Position numbers and translations under genes: made by a program. This document shows positions 43,520-51,942 of a stretch of DNA of 64,000 bases, piece by piece. The notes beneath the pieces were generated by a model that searched no databases, was not told the DNA's origin, and was given only the letters and a program-made list of their open reading frames with translations. How positions within the stretch are numbered: position 1 is the first letter of the stretch; each line of letters opens with the position of its first letter. The stretch covers positions 1 to 64,000 of the forward strand of contig CAKOKS010000001.1 of NCBI GenBank assembly GCA_934095845.1, given 5' to 3'. This stretch comes from an uncultured Bacilli bacterium (GTDB lineage: Bacteria > Bacillota_I > Bacilli_A > RF39 > UBA660).

Positions 43520-45352
43520 ATGAAGACAACTTTTAAAAATATATGTTTTTCAATATGTGTATCTATTGCAATATTTATAAGTATTTTTTCTTTTAAAAAT
43601 TTAGCTGCTTCTAATTTAGCAAAACTTTATAATACTAATGTGTTTGGTATGATGATTATTTTTGCATTGGTAATAAAGACTTTATCAAAAGAAAACATTA
43701 AATTGAGTAAAAGTAAAAATATAATAAGTATTATTTTAAGTTTATTTATGATTTTAGGAGAATGCGCTCAAAGTTCAGGTAATATTGGCCTTATTTGGTC
43801 AAACATCGCAACATTTGTAATAACTATATTTAAATTTATTGGTTTTTTTACTATATTTAAGATTTGTTTACATTATTTAGATTTATTTTTAAAATCACTT
43901 AAGTTTAAAGAAATGAAACCTAAAAATAAACATTTTACTAAGTTTCTAAATTACTTTGATACTCATCCTTTTAAAGCATCTTTTATAGTTATATTTTTAT
44001 TTTTTTCTATATTTATGATAGCTTTTTATCCAATTGTATTATCACCAGATCCATCTAATCAAATACTTCAATACTATAATGTTCGCACAAAATATGTTGA
44101 CTGGGCAATACAGAGAAATCCTAATGTGTTTATGACTAATCATCATCCAATAATGCAAACCTATTTAATTGGTTGGTGTATTGATTTAGGAAGATTTTTA
44201 ATAAATGATAATTTTGGTCTATTTATATATACATTTATTCAAACTATTATATATGTAAGTGTACTTGCTTATACAATTAAGTTTTTTAAAGATGTTGGTG
44301 GTTCATTAAAATTAAGGTTTATATTACTTTTAATTTATTTAATTGTTCCACATTATGCTTTCTATTCAGTATCTGCTGTTAAAGATACATTATATACAGC
44401 ATTTATGGCTTTATTAATTTTATTTATGGTTGATATTGTAAGAAACTATAAAGATAAAAAGATATCTATTAAATATATTACGTTTATTGCTATAGATATT
44501 ATTCTTTTATCTTTAATGAGACATAATGGGCTTTATATAGCAATTCTTTCTTTTATTGGGTTAATGTTTTATAGCAAAATTAATTTAAAAAAATTAGTTA
44601 TTAGTTTATTTAGTTTTAGTTTAGTTGTTATTTCATTTAATAAAGTATTAGTTCCATATCTTGGTATAGCTGATGCTAGTATAAGGGAAGTGTTATCTGT
44701 TCCTTTTCAACAAACTGCAAGATTAGCTAAATATCATGATGAGGGAATTACTAAAAAGGATAAAGAAGTAATAGATAAAATTTTGAATTATGATACTTTA
44801 AAAGATAGATATGATCCAAGACTTGCAGATGATGTTAAAAATGAATTTAATAAATATGCAACTAAAGATGAAATAAGAGCCTATTTTAAAGTTTGGTTTA
44901 AATATCTCTTAAAATATCCAGTTACATATATTAATGCAACGTTAGATAATATGTATGGTTATATTTATCCGAATCAACATTATTGGTATGTATATGATAC
45001 TTATGATAAAAGAGTAGTAAAGAATAATGTTGTAGATTATCATTTTAATAAAAAAACAAAGTTTTTAAGAGATTCTTTAATCTTTTATGAAAGTGTGTTT
45101 CCATATTTACCAGGAATTGGACTTATAAGTAGTATAGGGTTTTCAACTTGGATTGTACTTATCTTAAGTGTATATATTAAGAAGAAGAAAAACTTAATTC
45201 CGTATATACCAATATATGCATCTATTTTAATATGTTTTATATCTCCAGCTAATACATATTTTAGATATGCACTTCCGTATATATTTATTCTTCCATTTAT
45301 GGTATTATTATTTATAAGTGATTTAAAAGGTGAAAAAAATGAAAAAAGATGA
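43520..45352 (+). CDS. DUF6020-like large membrane protein (glycan-related)
   Basis: 610 residues, TTAGGAGAAAAG upstream. About 12 membrane helices. The outward loop after helix 5 reads YPIVLSPDPSNQILQYYN...FMTNHHPIMQTYLIGWCIDLGR, with the sPD..nQ and NHHP motifs of the DUF6020 membrane proteins, which look like C-type glycosyltransferases or glycopolymer transporters. A second loop (YPNQHYWYVYDTYDKR) lies late. It overlaps the following GT2 by 14 bases, supporting a shared role in making or exporting a surface glycan. Exact reaction unknown. Confidence 0.7.
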   Translation: MKTTFKNICFSICVSIAIFISIFSFKNLAASNLAKLYNTNVFGMMIIFALVIKTLSKENIKLSKSKNIISIILSLFMILGECAQSSGNIGLIWSNIATFVITIFKFIGFFTIFKICLHYLDLFLKSLKFKEMKPKNKHFTKFLNYFDTHPFKASFIVIFLFFSIFMIAFYPIVLSPDPSNQILQYYNVRTKYVDWAIQRNPNVFMTNHHPIMQTYLIGWCIDLGRFLINDNFGLFIYTFIQTIIYVSVLAYTIKFFKDVGGSLKLRFILLLIYLIVPHYAFYSVSAVKDTLYTAFMALLILFMVDIVRNYKDKKISIKYITFIAIDIILLSLMRHNGLYIAILSFIGLMFYSKINLKKLVISLFSFSLVVISFNKVLVPYLGIADASIREVLSVPFQQTARLAKYHDEGITKKDKEVIDKILNYDTLKDRYDPRLADDVKNEFNKYATKDEIRAYFKVWFKYLLKYPVTYINATLDNMYGYIYPNQHYWYVYDTYDKRVVKNNVVDYHFNKKTKFLRDSLIFYESVFPYLPGIGLISSIGFSTWIVLILSVYIKKKKNLIPYIPIYASILICFISPANTYFRYALPYIFILPFMVLLFISDLKGEKNEKR

Positions 45353-46271
45353 AACAAAAAAAATAGCAGTTTTAATACCTTGCTATAATGAATCAAAAAC
45401 TATTGAGAAAGTTGTTAAAGATTATAAAAAAGCTCTTCCAGAAGCAGACATTTATGTATATGATAATAATTCAAGTGATGGAACAGATAAGTTAGCTTCT
45501 TCAGCTGGAGCAATTGTTAAATATGAATATCGTCAGGGAAAAGGCAATGTAATTAGAAGTATGTTTAGAGATATTGATGCTGACTGTTACTTAATGATTG
45601 ATGGAGATGATACATATCCTGCCGAAAATGCTCGTGAAATGTGTGATATTGTTTTAAGTGGTAAAGCAGATATGGTTATCGGAGATAGACTTTCTAGTAC
45701 ATATTTTGAAGAAAATAAAAGACCATTTCATAATTTTGGAAATAAAATAGTAAGGTTTTTAATAAATAAAATATTTAAAAATAATGTAAAAGATGTAATG
45801 ACTGGATATCGTGCGTTCTCTTATGATTTTGTTAAAAACTTTCCTGTATTATCTAAAGGATTTGAAATAGAAACAGAAATGACTATTCATGCAGTTGATA
45901 AAAATTTTAAGTTAGTTGAAATACCTGTTCAATATAGAGATAGACCAGAAGGAAGTGTATCTAAACTAAATACTTATTCAGATGGAATTAAGGTTTTAAA
46001 GACTATTGGAACATTATTTAAAGAATATCGCCCTGCATTGTTTTTTAATATATTTGCAATATTATTTTTGGTAATTGGAGTAATTTTAGCTATACCAGTA
46101 TTTGTTGAATATTTTAAAACTGGGTTAGTATTGAAATTTCCAAGTTTAATATTTGCTTGTTTCCTAATTACTTTATCACTTCTATTGTGGATTGCTGGAA
46201 TTATTCTACAAGTTATAGTTAAAAAAAATAAGCAAATGTATGAACTTATGTTTATTCAAAATAAAAAATAG
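45339..46271 (+). CDS. Polyprenyl-phosphate (DPM-like) glycosyltransferase, family 2
   Basis: 310 residues from ATG 45339 (AAAAGGTG upstream), overlapping the previous gene by 14 bases. KIAVLIPCYNESKTIEKVVKDYKKALPEADIYVYDNNSSDGTDK, YEYRQGKGNVIRSMFRDIDADCYLMIDGDDTYP and MTGYRAFSYDFVKNFPVLSKGFEIETEMTIHAVDKN, YRDRPEGSVSKLNTYSDGIKVL give the DPM1/DPG-type GT2 with the DGDD metal site. Two C-terminal membrane helices follow (LFFNIFAILFLVIGVILAIPVF, SLIFACFLITLSLLLWIAGIILQ). It loads a sugar on undecaprenyl phosphate for a membrane acceptor step, probably used by the DUF6020-like partner. Confidence 0.9.
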   Translation: MKKDETKKIAVLIPCYNESKTIEKVVKDYKKALPEADIYVYDNNSSDGTDKLASSAGAIVKYEYRQGKGNVIRSMFRDIDADCYLMIDGDDTYPAENAREMCDIVLSGKADMVIGDRLSSTYFEENKRPFHNFGNKIVRFLINKIFKNNVKDVMTGYRAFSYDFVKNFPVLSKGFEIETEMTIHAVDKNFKLVEIPVQYRDRPEGSVSKLNTYSDGIKVLKTIGTLFKEYRPALFFNIFAILFLVIGVILAIPVFVEYFKTGLVLKFPSLIFACFLITLSLLLWIAGIILQVIVKKNKQMYELMFIQNKK

Positions 46272-46292
46272 ATTTTAAAATCTATTTTTTTA
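46265..46292. terminator. Bidirectional terminator
   Basis: AAATAGATTTT pairs with AAAATCTATTT, T6 behind; between the GT2 and the convergent gene at 46290. Confidence 0.75.
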
Positions 46293-46772
46293 TCTTGGTA
46301 AATTAACACTTTTTTCGATGTCACCAGGTTGTATTGGATTATCTCCAGGAATATCTGGTAAATCTAAAGGAATAAACTCTTCATCAAAATCTTCTGTAGG
46401 ATAAGATGTTTCTAATTTATTATCATCTAGAGAGCTTAATAGTTCATCTATTTCATTATCGTTTAGTTTCATCTCTTTATCATCTGAAGATTTAACGGAA
46501 TCAGAAATTATTTTGTCTTTTAATTCTTTTCCTTCATAATTTTTTAACATATTATGTATATTAACTATTTCATTTAAGTATTGTTCTTTTTCTTCTTGAG
46601 AAAGAATTCCTTGTTCCATTTTTTCTTCTATAAATTCAAGTCTATCAAACTTAGCATTTACAAAATAATTATAAAAACCATAATTACCTCTAAAAGATTT
46701 CCATGCTTCATCAGCTAACTTTCTTAAAAGATCTCTAGTAATGTTTATTTCCTCTTTTAATTTAATATCCAT
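46290..46772 (-). CDS. Unknown acidic protein, 160 aa
   Basis: ATAGGTGACATTAT upstream of the ATG. The N-terminal 75 residues are helical (LRKLADEAWKSFRGNYGFYNYFVNAKFDRLEFIEEKMEQGILSQEEKEQYLNEIVNIHNML), and the rest is highly acidic and probably disordered, ending IPLDLPDIPGDNPIQPGDIEKSVNLPR. No family recognised. It diverges from a small ORF and a coiled-coil gene to the right. Confidence 0.5.
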   Translation of the reverse strand: MDIKLKEEINITRDLLRKLADEAWKSFRGNYGFYNYFVNAKFDRLEFIEEKMEQGILSQEEKEQYLNEIVNIHNMLKNYEGKELKDKIISDSVKSSDDKEMKLNDNEIDELLSSLDDNKLETSYPTEDFDEEFIPLDLPDIPGDNPIQPGDIEKSVNLPR

Positions 46773-46895
46773 ATAATGTCACCTATCCTATATTACAATT
46801 ATAACAACTTGTTAAAGTATAATCAATGTAAAATAATAAATTTTTTATGTTTATGATTATAATTTTATGATAGAATTATAATGGGTGTTGCTATA

Positions 46896-46994
46896 ATGGA
46901 TAATATTAAAGAAGAATTAGAATTATTAAACGAATTAGATGAAATTTTAACAACTATGGAGGAAGAGGGAAAAAATGATGAGGACGAAAAGTGA
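46896..46994 (+). CDS. 32-residue acidic mini-protein
   Basis: MDNIKEELELLNELDEILTTMEEEGKNDEDEK, an almost fully acidic amphipathic helix. It ends inside the next gene (start 46975), whose ribosome site GGAAGAGGG lies within it, so it may serve as a coupled leader ORF. A TAGAAT...TATAAT region is just upstream (46870-46880). A longer start at 46881 is possible. Confidence 0.45.
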   Translation: MDNIKEELELLNELDEILTTMEEEGKNDEDEK

Positions 46995-48405
46995 AGAACT
47001 TTCTCAGTTTAAAAGTTTAACTTTAGAATTAGTCGAACTTTCTAAGATTGAGAACTTAAGTGTAGAATCAAAAAACGTTATAAAGGACTTAACTATTGCT
47101 TTAAAATATCAAATAGAATATAGCATAATGAATGAGATTTTAAAAGAAAGTGAATCTGTTAAAGAACTTATTCCTACTATTGATGAAATGATTAATAGAA
47201 TTAAGACTTTTAAAGCAAATATCTATGACAATTTTAATAATTCTGGTAAAGAAGTTATGGATTTAAGTGATCGTATTAAACTTTTAACTATGGAAAAAAA
47301 TTTAAGAAGATTAAATGAAATAAGAGGAACCGTTGAAACAAGAAGTTTTAATTCTTATATTAATGCCATGAATAATCAAATTAGTAGTTCTAATGATTTA
47401 GTTATAATTATTAAAAGTGTTTTATCAGATGGATATAACGAATATTTTTCAAAATTGTTAATTAACGATGGAAAAGTAAATGAAAATATTATGATGTTAA
47501 TATACTCTATAATGAAAGATAAATCTTTATTTAAAGAATTAAAAGAATATATTGATAAAGAACATGAAGTAAGCATGTTACAAAAAGATTATGAACAAGA
47601 TGAAAAAAATTTGGAAATGTTTTATAAATGTCGTGACTATGAAGATGAATTTAGAAGATATATAGTATTAACTTCGAGAATGAATGAATATGATACTTTG
47701 GAAGGAGAATTAAATGATTCTATTTCAACTTCTTCATCCAAAATTGATGATTTATCAAATCAAAAATATTCAAAAGTTTTCTTTAATTCAAAAATTAAGA
47801 AGTTAGAAACAGATGTTTATAAAAAGAAAGATAGGTTAGAAAGAATTCATCATCAAAGAGAAGAACTAGGTTTGTTAGAAGAAAAACTTATATCTCTAGG
47901 TTTTGGACCAATTATTAATTCTTTTAAAACTGAGATTGGTCAAATGGAAAGTGTTTATGATAAATTTGTATTGTATATAAAAACTAAAATGAATACTAAT
48001 TTGTTTGATGTAAACGGGTTTATTGTTAGCTTCAAGGAAAGAATGCGAAAAAAACGTATAGATTTAATTGCAAACGAAAGAAAGTTACCAACTGTTTTAA
48101 AAGGTGATAGTAATTTGGCTATAAAACTAATAGATAATTATCATGATGATATAGAGAAAATAGTAGATCTTTATAATATAGATGAAGATATGTCAAAGCT
48201 TGTTGCTTTTTATGTTTTGAATCTTTTATGTTCAGCTAAAAAATTAGATTACACTGATTTAGATGAAGTTTATGTAAGTGAAGAAAGTGTTGATGAAACA
48301 TTTAGAAGACTTGAGGATTGCTTAAATAAAGATTTAGAAAAAATTAATGAAGAAGTCCATAATCTTGAAGAAAATATTACATCAGTTATGAGAAAAGCTG
48401 GTTAG
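46975..48405 (+). CDS. Unknown coiled-coil protein, 476 aa
   Basis: Starts at ATG 46975 (a second ATG follows at once) behind GGAAGAGGG. Long helices with heptad patterns fill it (SELEELSQFKSLTLELVELSKIE-like opening; KIDDLSNQKYSKVFFNSKIKKLETDVYKKKDRLERIHHQREELGLLEEKLI). No membrane segment, no Walker motif, no recognised domain. Lineage-specific by appearance. It overlaps the preceding mini-ORF. Confidence 0.55.
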   Translation: MMRTKSEELSQFKSLTLELVELSKIENLSVESKNVIKDLTIALKYQIEYSIMNEILKESESVKELIPTIDEMINRIKTFKANIYDNFNNSGKEVMDLSDRIKLLTMEKNLRRLNEIRGTVETRSFNSYINAMNNQISSSNDLVIIIKSVLSDGYNEYFSKLLINDGKVNENIMMLIYSIMKDKSLFKELKEYIDKEHEVSMLQKDYEQDEKNLEMFYKCRDYEDEFRRYIVLTSRMNEYDTLEGELNDSISTSSSKIDDLSNQKYSKVFFNSKIKKLETDVYKKKDRLERIHHQREELGLLEEKLISLGFGPIINSFKTEIGQMESVYDKFVLYIKTKMNTNLFDVNGFIVSFKERMRKKRIDLIANERKLPTVLKGDSNLAIKLIDNYHDDIEKIVDLYNIDEDMSKLVAFYVLNLLCSAKKLDYTDLDEVYVSEESVDETFRRLEDCLNKDLEKINEEVHNLEENITSVMRKAG

Positions 48406-48458
48406 TTTTTCTTACTAAAAATAATAAAAAATGTTATAATTGTTAAAGAGGTTATAAC

Positions 48459-48680
48459 ATGAAAAAAATTAATGATAATTTAAAAAAAGATATTAAAATT
48501 TTAGATTTAGATAGAGAAGGTCTTGCAATTTTAAAAGACAATAATATAAATTTAATTGAAGATTTATGGCTACTAACTAAGAAAGACTTGAAGATACTTG
48601 GTATTAGTGATAAAGATATAAAATATATATCAATAAAACTACAATTGCTTGGTTTAGACTTAAATAAGAAAATATATTAA
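48459..48680 (+). CDS. Stand-alone RpoA C-terminal-domain-like protein
   Basis: 73 residues, AGAGGTTATAAC upstream. ILDLDREGLAILKDNNINLIEDLWLLTKKDLKILGISDKDIKYISIKLQLLGLDLNKKI lines up with the helix-hairpin-helix domain that ends RNA polymerase alpha (L.vRa.N.Lk..gI.tv.dL...te.dL......G.ksl.ei...L...GL.L). Alpha CTD binds UP-element DNA and activators. A free copy could act as a decoy or DNA-binding adaptor; that is inference. It is followed by a terminator. Confidence 0.6.
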   Translation: MKKINDNLKKDIKILDLDREGLAILKDNNINLIEDLWLLTKKDLKILGISDKDIKYISIKLQLLGLDLNKKIY

Positions 48681-48682
48681 AA

Positions 48683-48718
48683 AAAATAAAGAAATATATA
48701 CTTTCTTATTTTTTTTTG
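48683..48718 (+). terminator. Rho-independent terminator
   Basis: AATAAAGAAA-loop-TTTCTTATT with one bulge, followed by T8. Confidence 0.6.
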
Positions 48719-48762
48719 CTATACTAACAATAGTAGGGGTTACAGATAGTGGAGGTAACGTG

Positions 48763-50199
48763 ATGGAAAATATTAGTAAAGAAGATTTAACAAAGGATAC
48801 CAGGGATATTAATACTTATATTGATCAAGCTCTTAAAACTTATTCTTTAATGGATTTTAGTAAGAATGATGGGATAAATGAGTTTTTTCGTGTTGCAACA
48901 ATGAGCAACGATACAACTAGTATTAATTTTGCTGACTTTAAAAGATTTTTTAATTTAAGATTAGTAATGGAATATATAATTAGTCATAATATTGATATCA
49001 ATCATATGAAAAAAGATGATAGAATAATTTTGGAAAAAGAAATAAGTAATAACGTATTAAATGATATTCGTAGTGGTAGAAAGAATTATTTTACAGTTAA
49101 GTGTGGAAATGTTGATTTAGTTGATCATACTTTTATCTTAAATATGGAAAATACTGATTTAATTAGTGCACTTTCAAGTGTATATTCTTTAGCAAAAAAG
49201 GAGAATACTTCATTAAAACTAGAAATCAACCGAAATATAAATTTTGGTCATAAAAATTCTCTTTTAATTTCTTGTGATGAAAAAAATCTTAATTCAACGA
49301 TTAATATCTTAAATTCTTTAAATGATATAAATGTACTTCCTCCAATGAATTTTGTAAATAATATAAATGATGAAATAGGTTATTCAAATACAAGAGCTGA
49401 TGGGAAAACAGTTATAGAAGTCGTATATGAATCATTAATTCATGCTTTGGATGATGTAATAGCAAGTGTATCTTTAGAACCTGCAGTAAATGATTTAGAT
49501 AGATATCAAAAAATAGAATCTATAAAAAGTAATGATGCAAAAAATATGATAGTTACTAAATTTAAAGAATATTTGGTAAATTCAGGATTAAGTTTAACAA
49601 CATTTGGTGTATTTGAAGATAAAATGCTTGAAAATAAAATGGATGAAATTGTTATTGATGTAAAAAAACCAGAAATAACTTTTGAAAAAAATATTTTAAG
49701 TGAAGAAAATCCTAAGCCAGAATTTAGTTTAGATGAAAGAGTGCCTGAGGCCCCAACATTTGATAAAATTGAAGATATGGAGCCTATAAAAGAAACTACT
49801 CAAGATGAGTTAAGTAATGAGGATGTTCAATCTATTTTATCTAATGAAGAAACAATGGAAAGAAATAATGAACCTGAGAGAATAGATGTTGCTTTGAAGT
49901 ATAAAGATGTATTTCCTGCATTTGATACTTTAAATCAAAAAATAACTTATGATGGACATGAAATGACTATTTTAGATTATTTAGAAATGAATGAAGTTTT
50001 AAATAAAATTGCATTAGATAAGATGTATGTAGATCATGAAGGTGTTAAACTTTTAGGAAGTGAATTTATTCGTGAAAGAATAGTTCCTTATGCTAAAGAA
50101 GTAGAAAATACAAGTGTTGATGAAATTATTAGTATTTATGGATTAAAAGAATTTAAGAAAAAAGAAAAGGGAAGTTTCTTAGGGAAATTTTTTAAATAG
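48763..50199 (+). CDS. Unknown protein, 478 aa, acidic linker
   Basis: ATG 48763 with GGAGGTAACG upstream (the GTG at 48760 is closer than usual). An N-terminal mixed domain (1-300) holds repeated FKRFFNLRLVMEYIIS and VDLVDHTFILNMENTDLISALSSVYSLAKKENTSLKLEI patterns. Then comes an acidic, Pro/Glu-rich linker (about 300-390; EENPKPEFSLDERVPEAPTF) and a C-terminal helical domain ending in KKKEKGSFLGKFFK. No family recognised. Its layout, an acidic linker between two domains, recalls structural or adaptor proteins, but nothing firmer can be said. Confidence 0.55.
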   Translation: MENISKEDLTKDTRDINTYIDQALKTYSLMDFSKNDGINEFFRVATMSNDTTSINFADFKRFFNLRLVMEYIISHNIDINHMKKDDRIILEKEISNNVLNDIRSGRKNYFTVKCGNVDLVDHTFILNMENTDLISALSSVYSLAKKENTSLKLEINRNINFGHKNSLLISCDEKNLNSTINILNSLNDINVLPPMNFVNNINDEIGYSNTRADGKTVIEVVYESLIHALDDVIASVSLEPAVNDLDRYQKIESIKSNDAKNMIVTKFKEYLVNSGLSLTTFGVFEDKMLENKMDEIVIDVKKPEITFEKNILSEENPKPEFSLDERVPEAPTFDKIEDMEPIKETTQDELSNEDVQSILSNEETMERNNEPERIDVALKYKDVFPAFDTLNQKITYDGHEMTILDYLEMNEVLNKIALDKMYVDHEGVKLLGSEFIRERIVPYAKEVENTSVDEIISIYGLKEFKKKEKGSFLGKFFK

Positions 50200-50218
50200 T
50201 GGTTTAGTAAAAACAATT

Positions 50219-50256
50219 AAAATACCTCTTACATATTAAATAGTAGGAGGTATTTT
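50219..50256 (+). promoter_or_regulatory. Hairpin containing the holin ribosome site
   Basis: AAAATACCTC (50219-50228) is complementary to GAGGTATTTT (50247-50256). The GGAGG Shine-Dalgarno site of the holin gene (50246-50250) lies in the right arm, and a T-run follows, so the element can look like either a terminator or a translation lock. Confidence 0.6.
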
Positions 50257-50258
50257 TA

Positions 50259-50600
50259 ATGGAAGAATTTATTGAGTTTTTAATAAATAATGGATTACAA
50301 CTATTATATTTAGTATTAACAACTTTGGTTTCTTATTTAACTTTAAAAATAAAAAATCTATATAATAAATATGTAAATGATGAAATGAAAAAAAGTATAA
50401 CAGAAATATGCGTAAACGCGTGTGAGCAATTATATAAAGGAAATGATTCTGAAGAAAAATATAATTTAGCTTTTAATAATATTAAAACTATGTTGAAAAA
50501 TAAAAATATAAAAATGGACGATACAGAAATAAAACTAATGATTGAATCTTTCTGTAGTAATTTTAGAAAGGAAGATAAAAATGTTAAAAAAGAAAACTAG
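50259..50600 (+). CDS. LL-H family phage-type holin
   Basis: 113 residues. One N-terminal membrane helix (FLINNGLQLLYLVLTTLVSYLTLKI), then a helical tail: NDEMKKSITEICVNACEQLYKGNDSEEKYNLAFNNIKTMLKNKNIKMDDTEIKLMIESFCSNF, the pattern of phage LL-H holins (Phage_holin_6_1). The holin makes membrane holes so that the endolysin can reach peptidoglycan. It overlaps the endolysin gene by 20 bases. Its ribosome site lies in a hairpin. Confidence 0.7.
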   Translation: MEEFIEFLINNGLQLLYLVLTTLVSYLTLKIKNLYNKYVNDEMKKSITEICVNACEQLYKGNDSEEKYNLAFNNIKTMLKNKNIKMDDTEIKLMIESFCSNFRKEDKNVKKEN

Positions 50601-51201
50601 ACAAATTATGTTTTTTCAGCTAGGTTATTACGATGGAAAATTTGATGGAATTTGGGGTAAGAAAAGCAAATTAGCAACTAAACGTTTTCAACAAGATTAT
50701 GGACTAAAAGTTGATTCTATATATGGACCAAATACAGAAAAAAAGCTAAAAAAAGTTTATAAAGATTTTATGAATGCAGAAGTAACTGAAGAGGACTTTC
50801 AAACAACTAAATATTTTACAAAAAGAGAAATTGCTTGTAATGATAATTGTGGATATGATCGTATAAGTAAACAACTATTATATAATATATATGCTTTAAG
50901 ATATTATATGAATGAAAAAATGAATATTACTAGTGCATGTAGGTGTGAAAAACACAATAAAAAAGTTGGAGGTAGGAAAACAAGTAGACATTTTAATTAT
51001 GAAAAGTTTACTAAGGCAATTGACTTTTCAAATAAAAAAACTAAGAGTTTATCTTATAGAAAAAAAATTACTAATTTTTGGATAAATTATATACCAAATG
51101 CTAGATATTCATATTCAAATGGATATGGAAAATTTGGTAAAAAAGTTACTAAAGTTATAGCTAAAAATATGGGTAGTTCAGTACATATAGATGTTAAATA
51201 A
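50581..51201 (+). CDS. Endolysin-like peptidase M15 with peptidoglycan-binding domain
   Basis: 206 residues from ATG 50581 (GAAAGGAAGATAAA upstream), inside the end of the holin gene. An N-terminal PG_binding_1 domain (FFQLGYYDGKFDGIWGKKSKLATKRFQQDYGLKVDSIYGPNTEKKL) precedes a Peptidase_M15 domain: TKYFTKREIACNDNCG, ITSACRCEKHNKKVGGRKTSRHFNYEKFTKAIDFSNK and GSSVHIDVK with the His/Asp/His zinc ligands. It would cleave peptide stems in peptidoglycan. No capsid, tail or portal genes lie around, so the holin-endolysin pair is a phage relic or a domesticated lysis cassette. Confidence 0.8.
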   Translation: MLKKKTRQIMFFQLGYYDGKFDGIWGKKSKLATKRFQQDYGLKVDSIYGPNTEKKLKKVYKDFMNAEVTEEDFQTTKYFTKREIACNDNCGYDRISKQLLYNIYALRYYMNEKMNITSACRCEKHNKKVGGRKTSRHFNYEKFTKAIDFSNKKTKSLSYRKKITNFWINYIPNARYSYSNGYGKFGKKVTKVIAKNMGSSVHIDVK

Positions 51202-51302
51202 AATAGTTTAACTATTAATTATATTGTGGTAAAATAATTTGTTGATGTTTATGAAAAAAAATAATTAAAGCATATTATTAATTGAAGGGATAATGGATAG
51301 AA

Positions 51303-51854
51303 ATGGAAAAGATAATATTAAATGAAGTACAACATAATGAACTATGTTTAGAATTAGCAAGATTAGTTAGTAAATTTAAAAAAAATAAGAATGTAGACTG
51401 TATATATTTTAATGTATTTGATTTTTTAGGAGTAATAAGAGACGTAATTAATATAAATGTAGTAATTTATAATTATGATAATAGATTTATTGAAAAACTA
51501 GAAAAGTTAAATAAAAAGTTTTATGATACAGAAGATAGTTTATCAAGATATGGTATAAAAATTTGTCTTTCGTATGGAAGATTTGACAATTATTGTTTAA
51601 TTCCAAATGGTGTGCCAGATATACTTTTAGCTAGAGATCTTTATAGTTCAACTATATTATTTGATAGAACTGGTAATCTTACTAATTTGCAAAAAGAACA
51701 AATTGAAAGTAAAGATGAATCTGTACAAAATATAGTGTTTGAATATAACAATTTAGGAACTTTAGAACCACCAATAGAAGCAGATATGGTCAGTGATAAC
51801 TTAGAAGAAGTAAGAGGTTGGAAACTTTTAAAAAAGAGAAAAGAAGAATGTTAA
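51303..51854 (+). CDS. Unknown protein, 183 aa
   Basis: ATG 51303; the ribosome site (GAAGGGATAATGGATAGAA) is some distance away. An alpha/beta protein: VDCIYFNVFDFLGVIRDVININVVIYNYDNRFIEKLEKLNKKFYD, then GIKICLSYGRFDNYCLIPNGVPDILLARDLYSSTILFDRTG. The ILFDRTG and SYGRFD patches recall nucleotidyltransferase-fold proteins, but I see no metal-binding Asp pair. It ends in a good terminator. Confidence 0.5.
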   Translation: MEKIILNEVQHNELCLELARLVSKFKKNKNVDCIYFNVFDFLGVIRDVININVVIYNYDNRFIEKLEKLNKKFYDTEDSLSRYGIKICLSYGRFDNYCLIPNGVPDILLARDLYSSTILFDRTGNLTNLQKEQIESKDESVQNIVFEYNNLGTLEPPIEADMVSDNLEEVRGWKLLKKRKEEC

Positions 51855-51877
51855 TGTTATTAATTCTTCTTTTTTTT
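51839..51877 (+). terminator. Rho-independent terminator
   Basis: AAAAGAAGAAT pairs with ATTCTTCTTTT followed by more T residues. Confidence 0.75.
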
Positions 51878-51942
51878 ATGCAGAAATATGTTATAATTCA
51901 TTATAGATATGTTAACTTTTAAAGTAGGAAGATGTGATTAAC

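Noticed and set aside
45085..45396. Minus-strand ORF across the DUF6020-like/GT2 overlap
   Set aside because: No ribosome site; complement of two well-supported genes.
50219..51201. A complete prophage
   Set aside because: Only holin and endolysin are present; no capsid, portal, terminase, tail or integrase genes within several kb.
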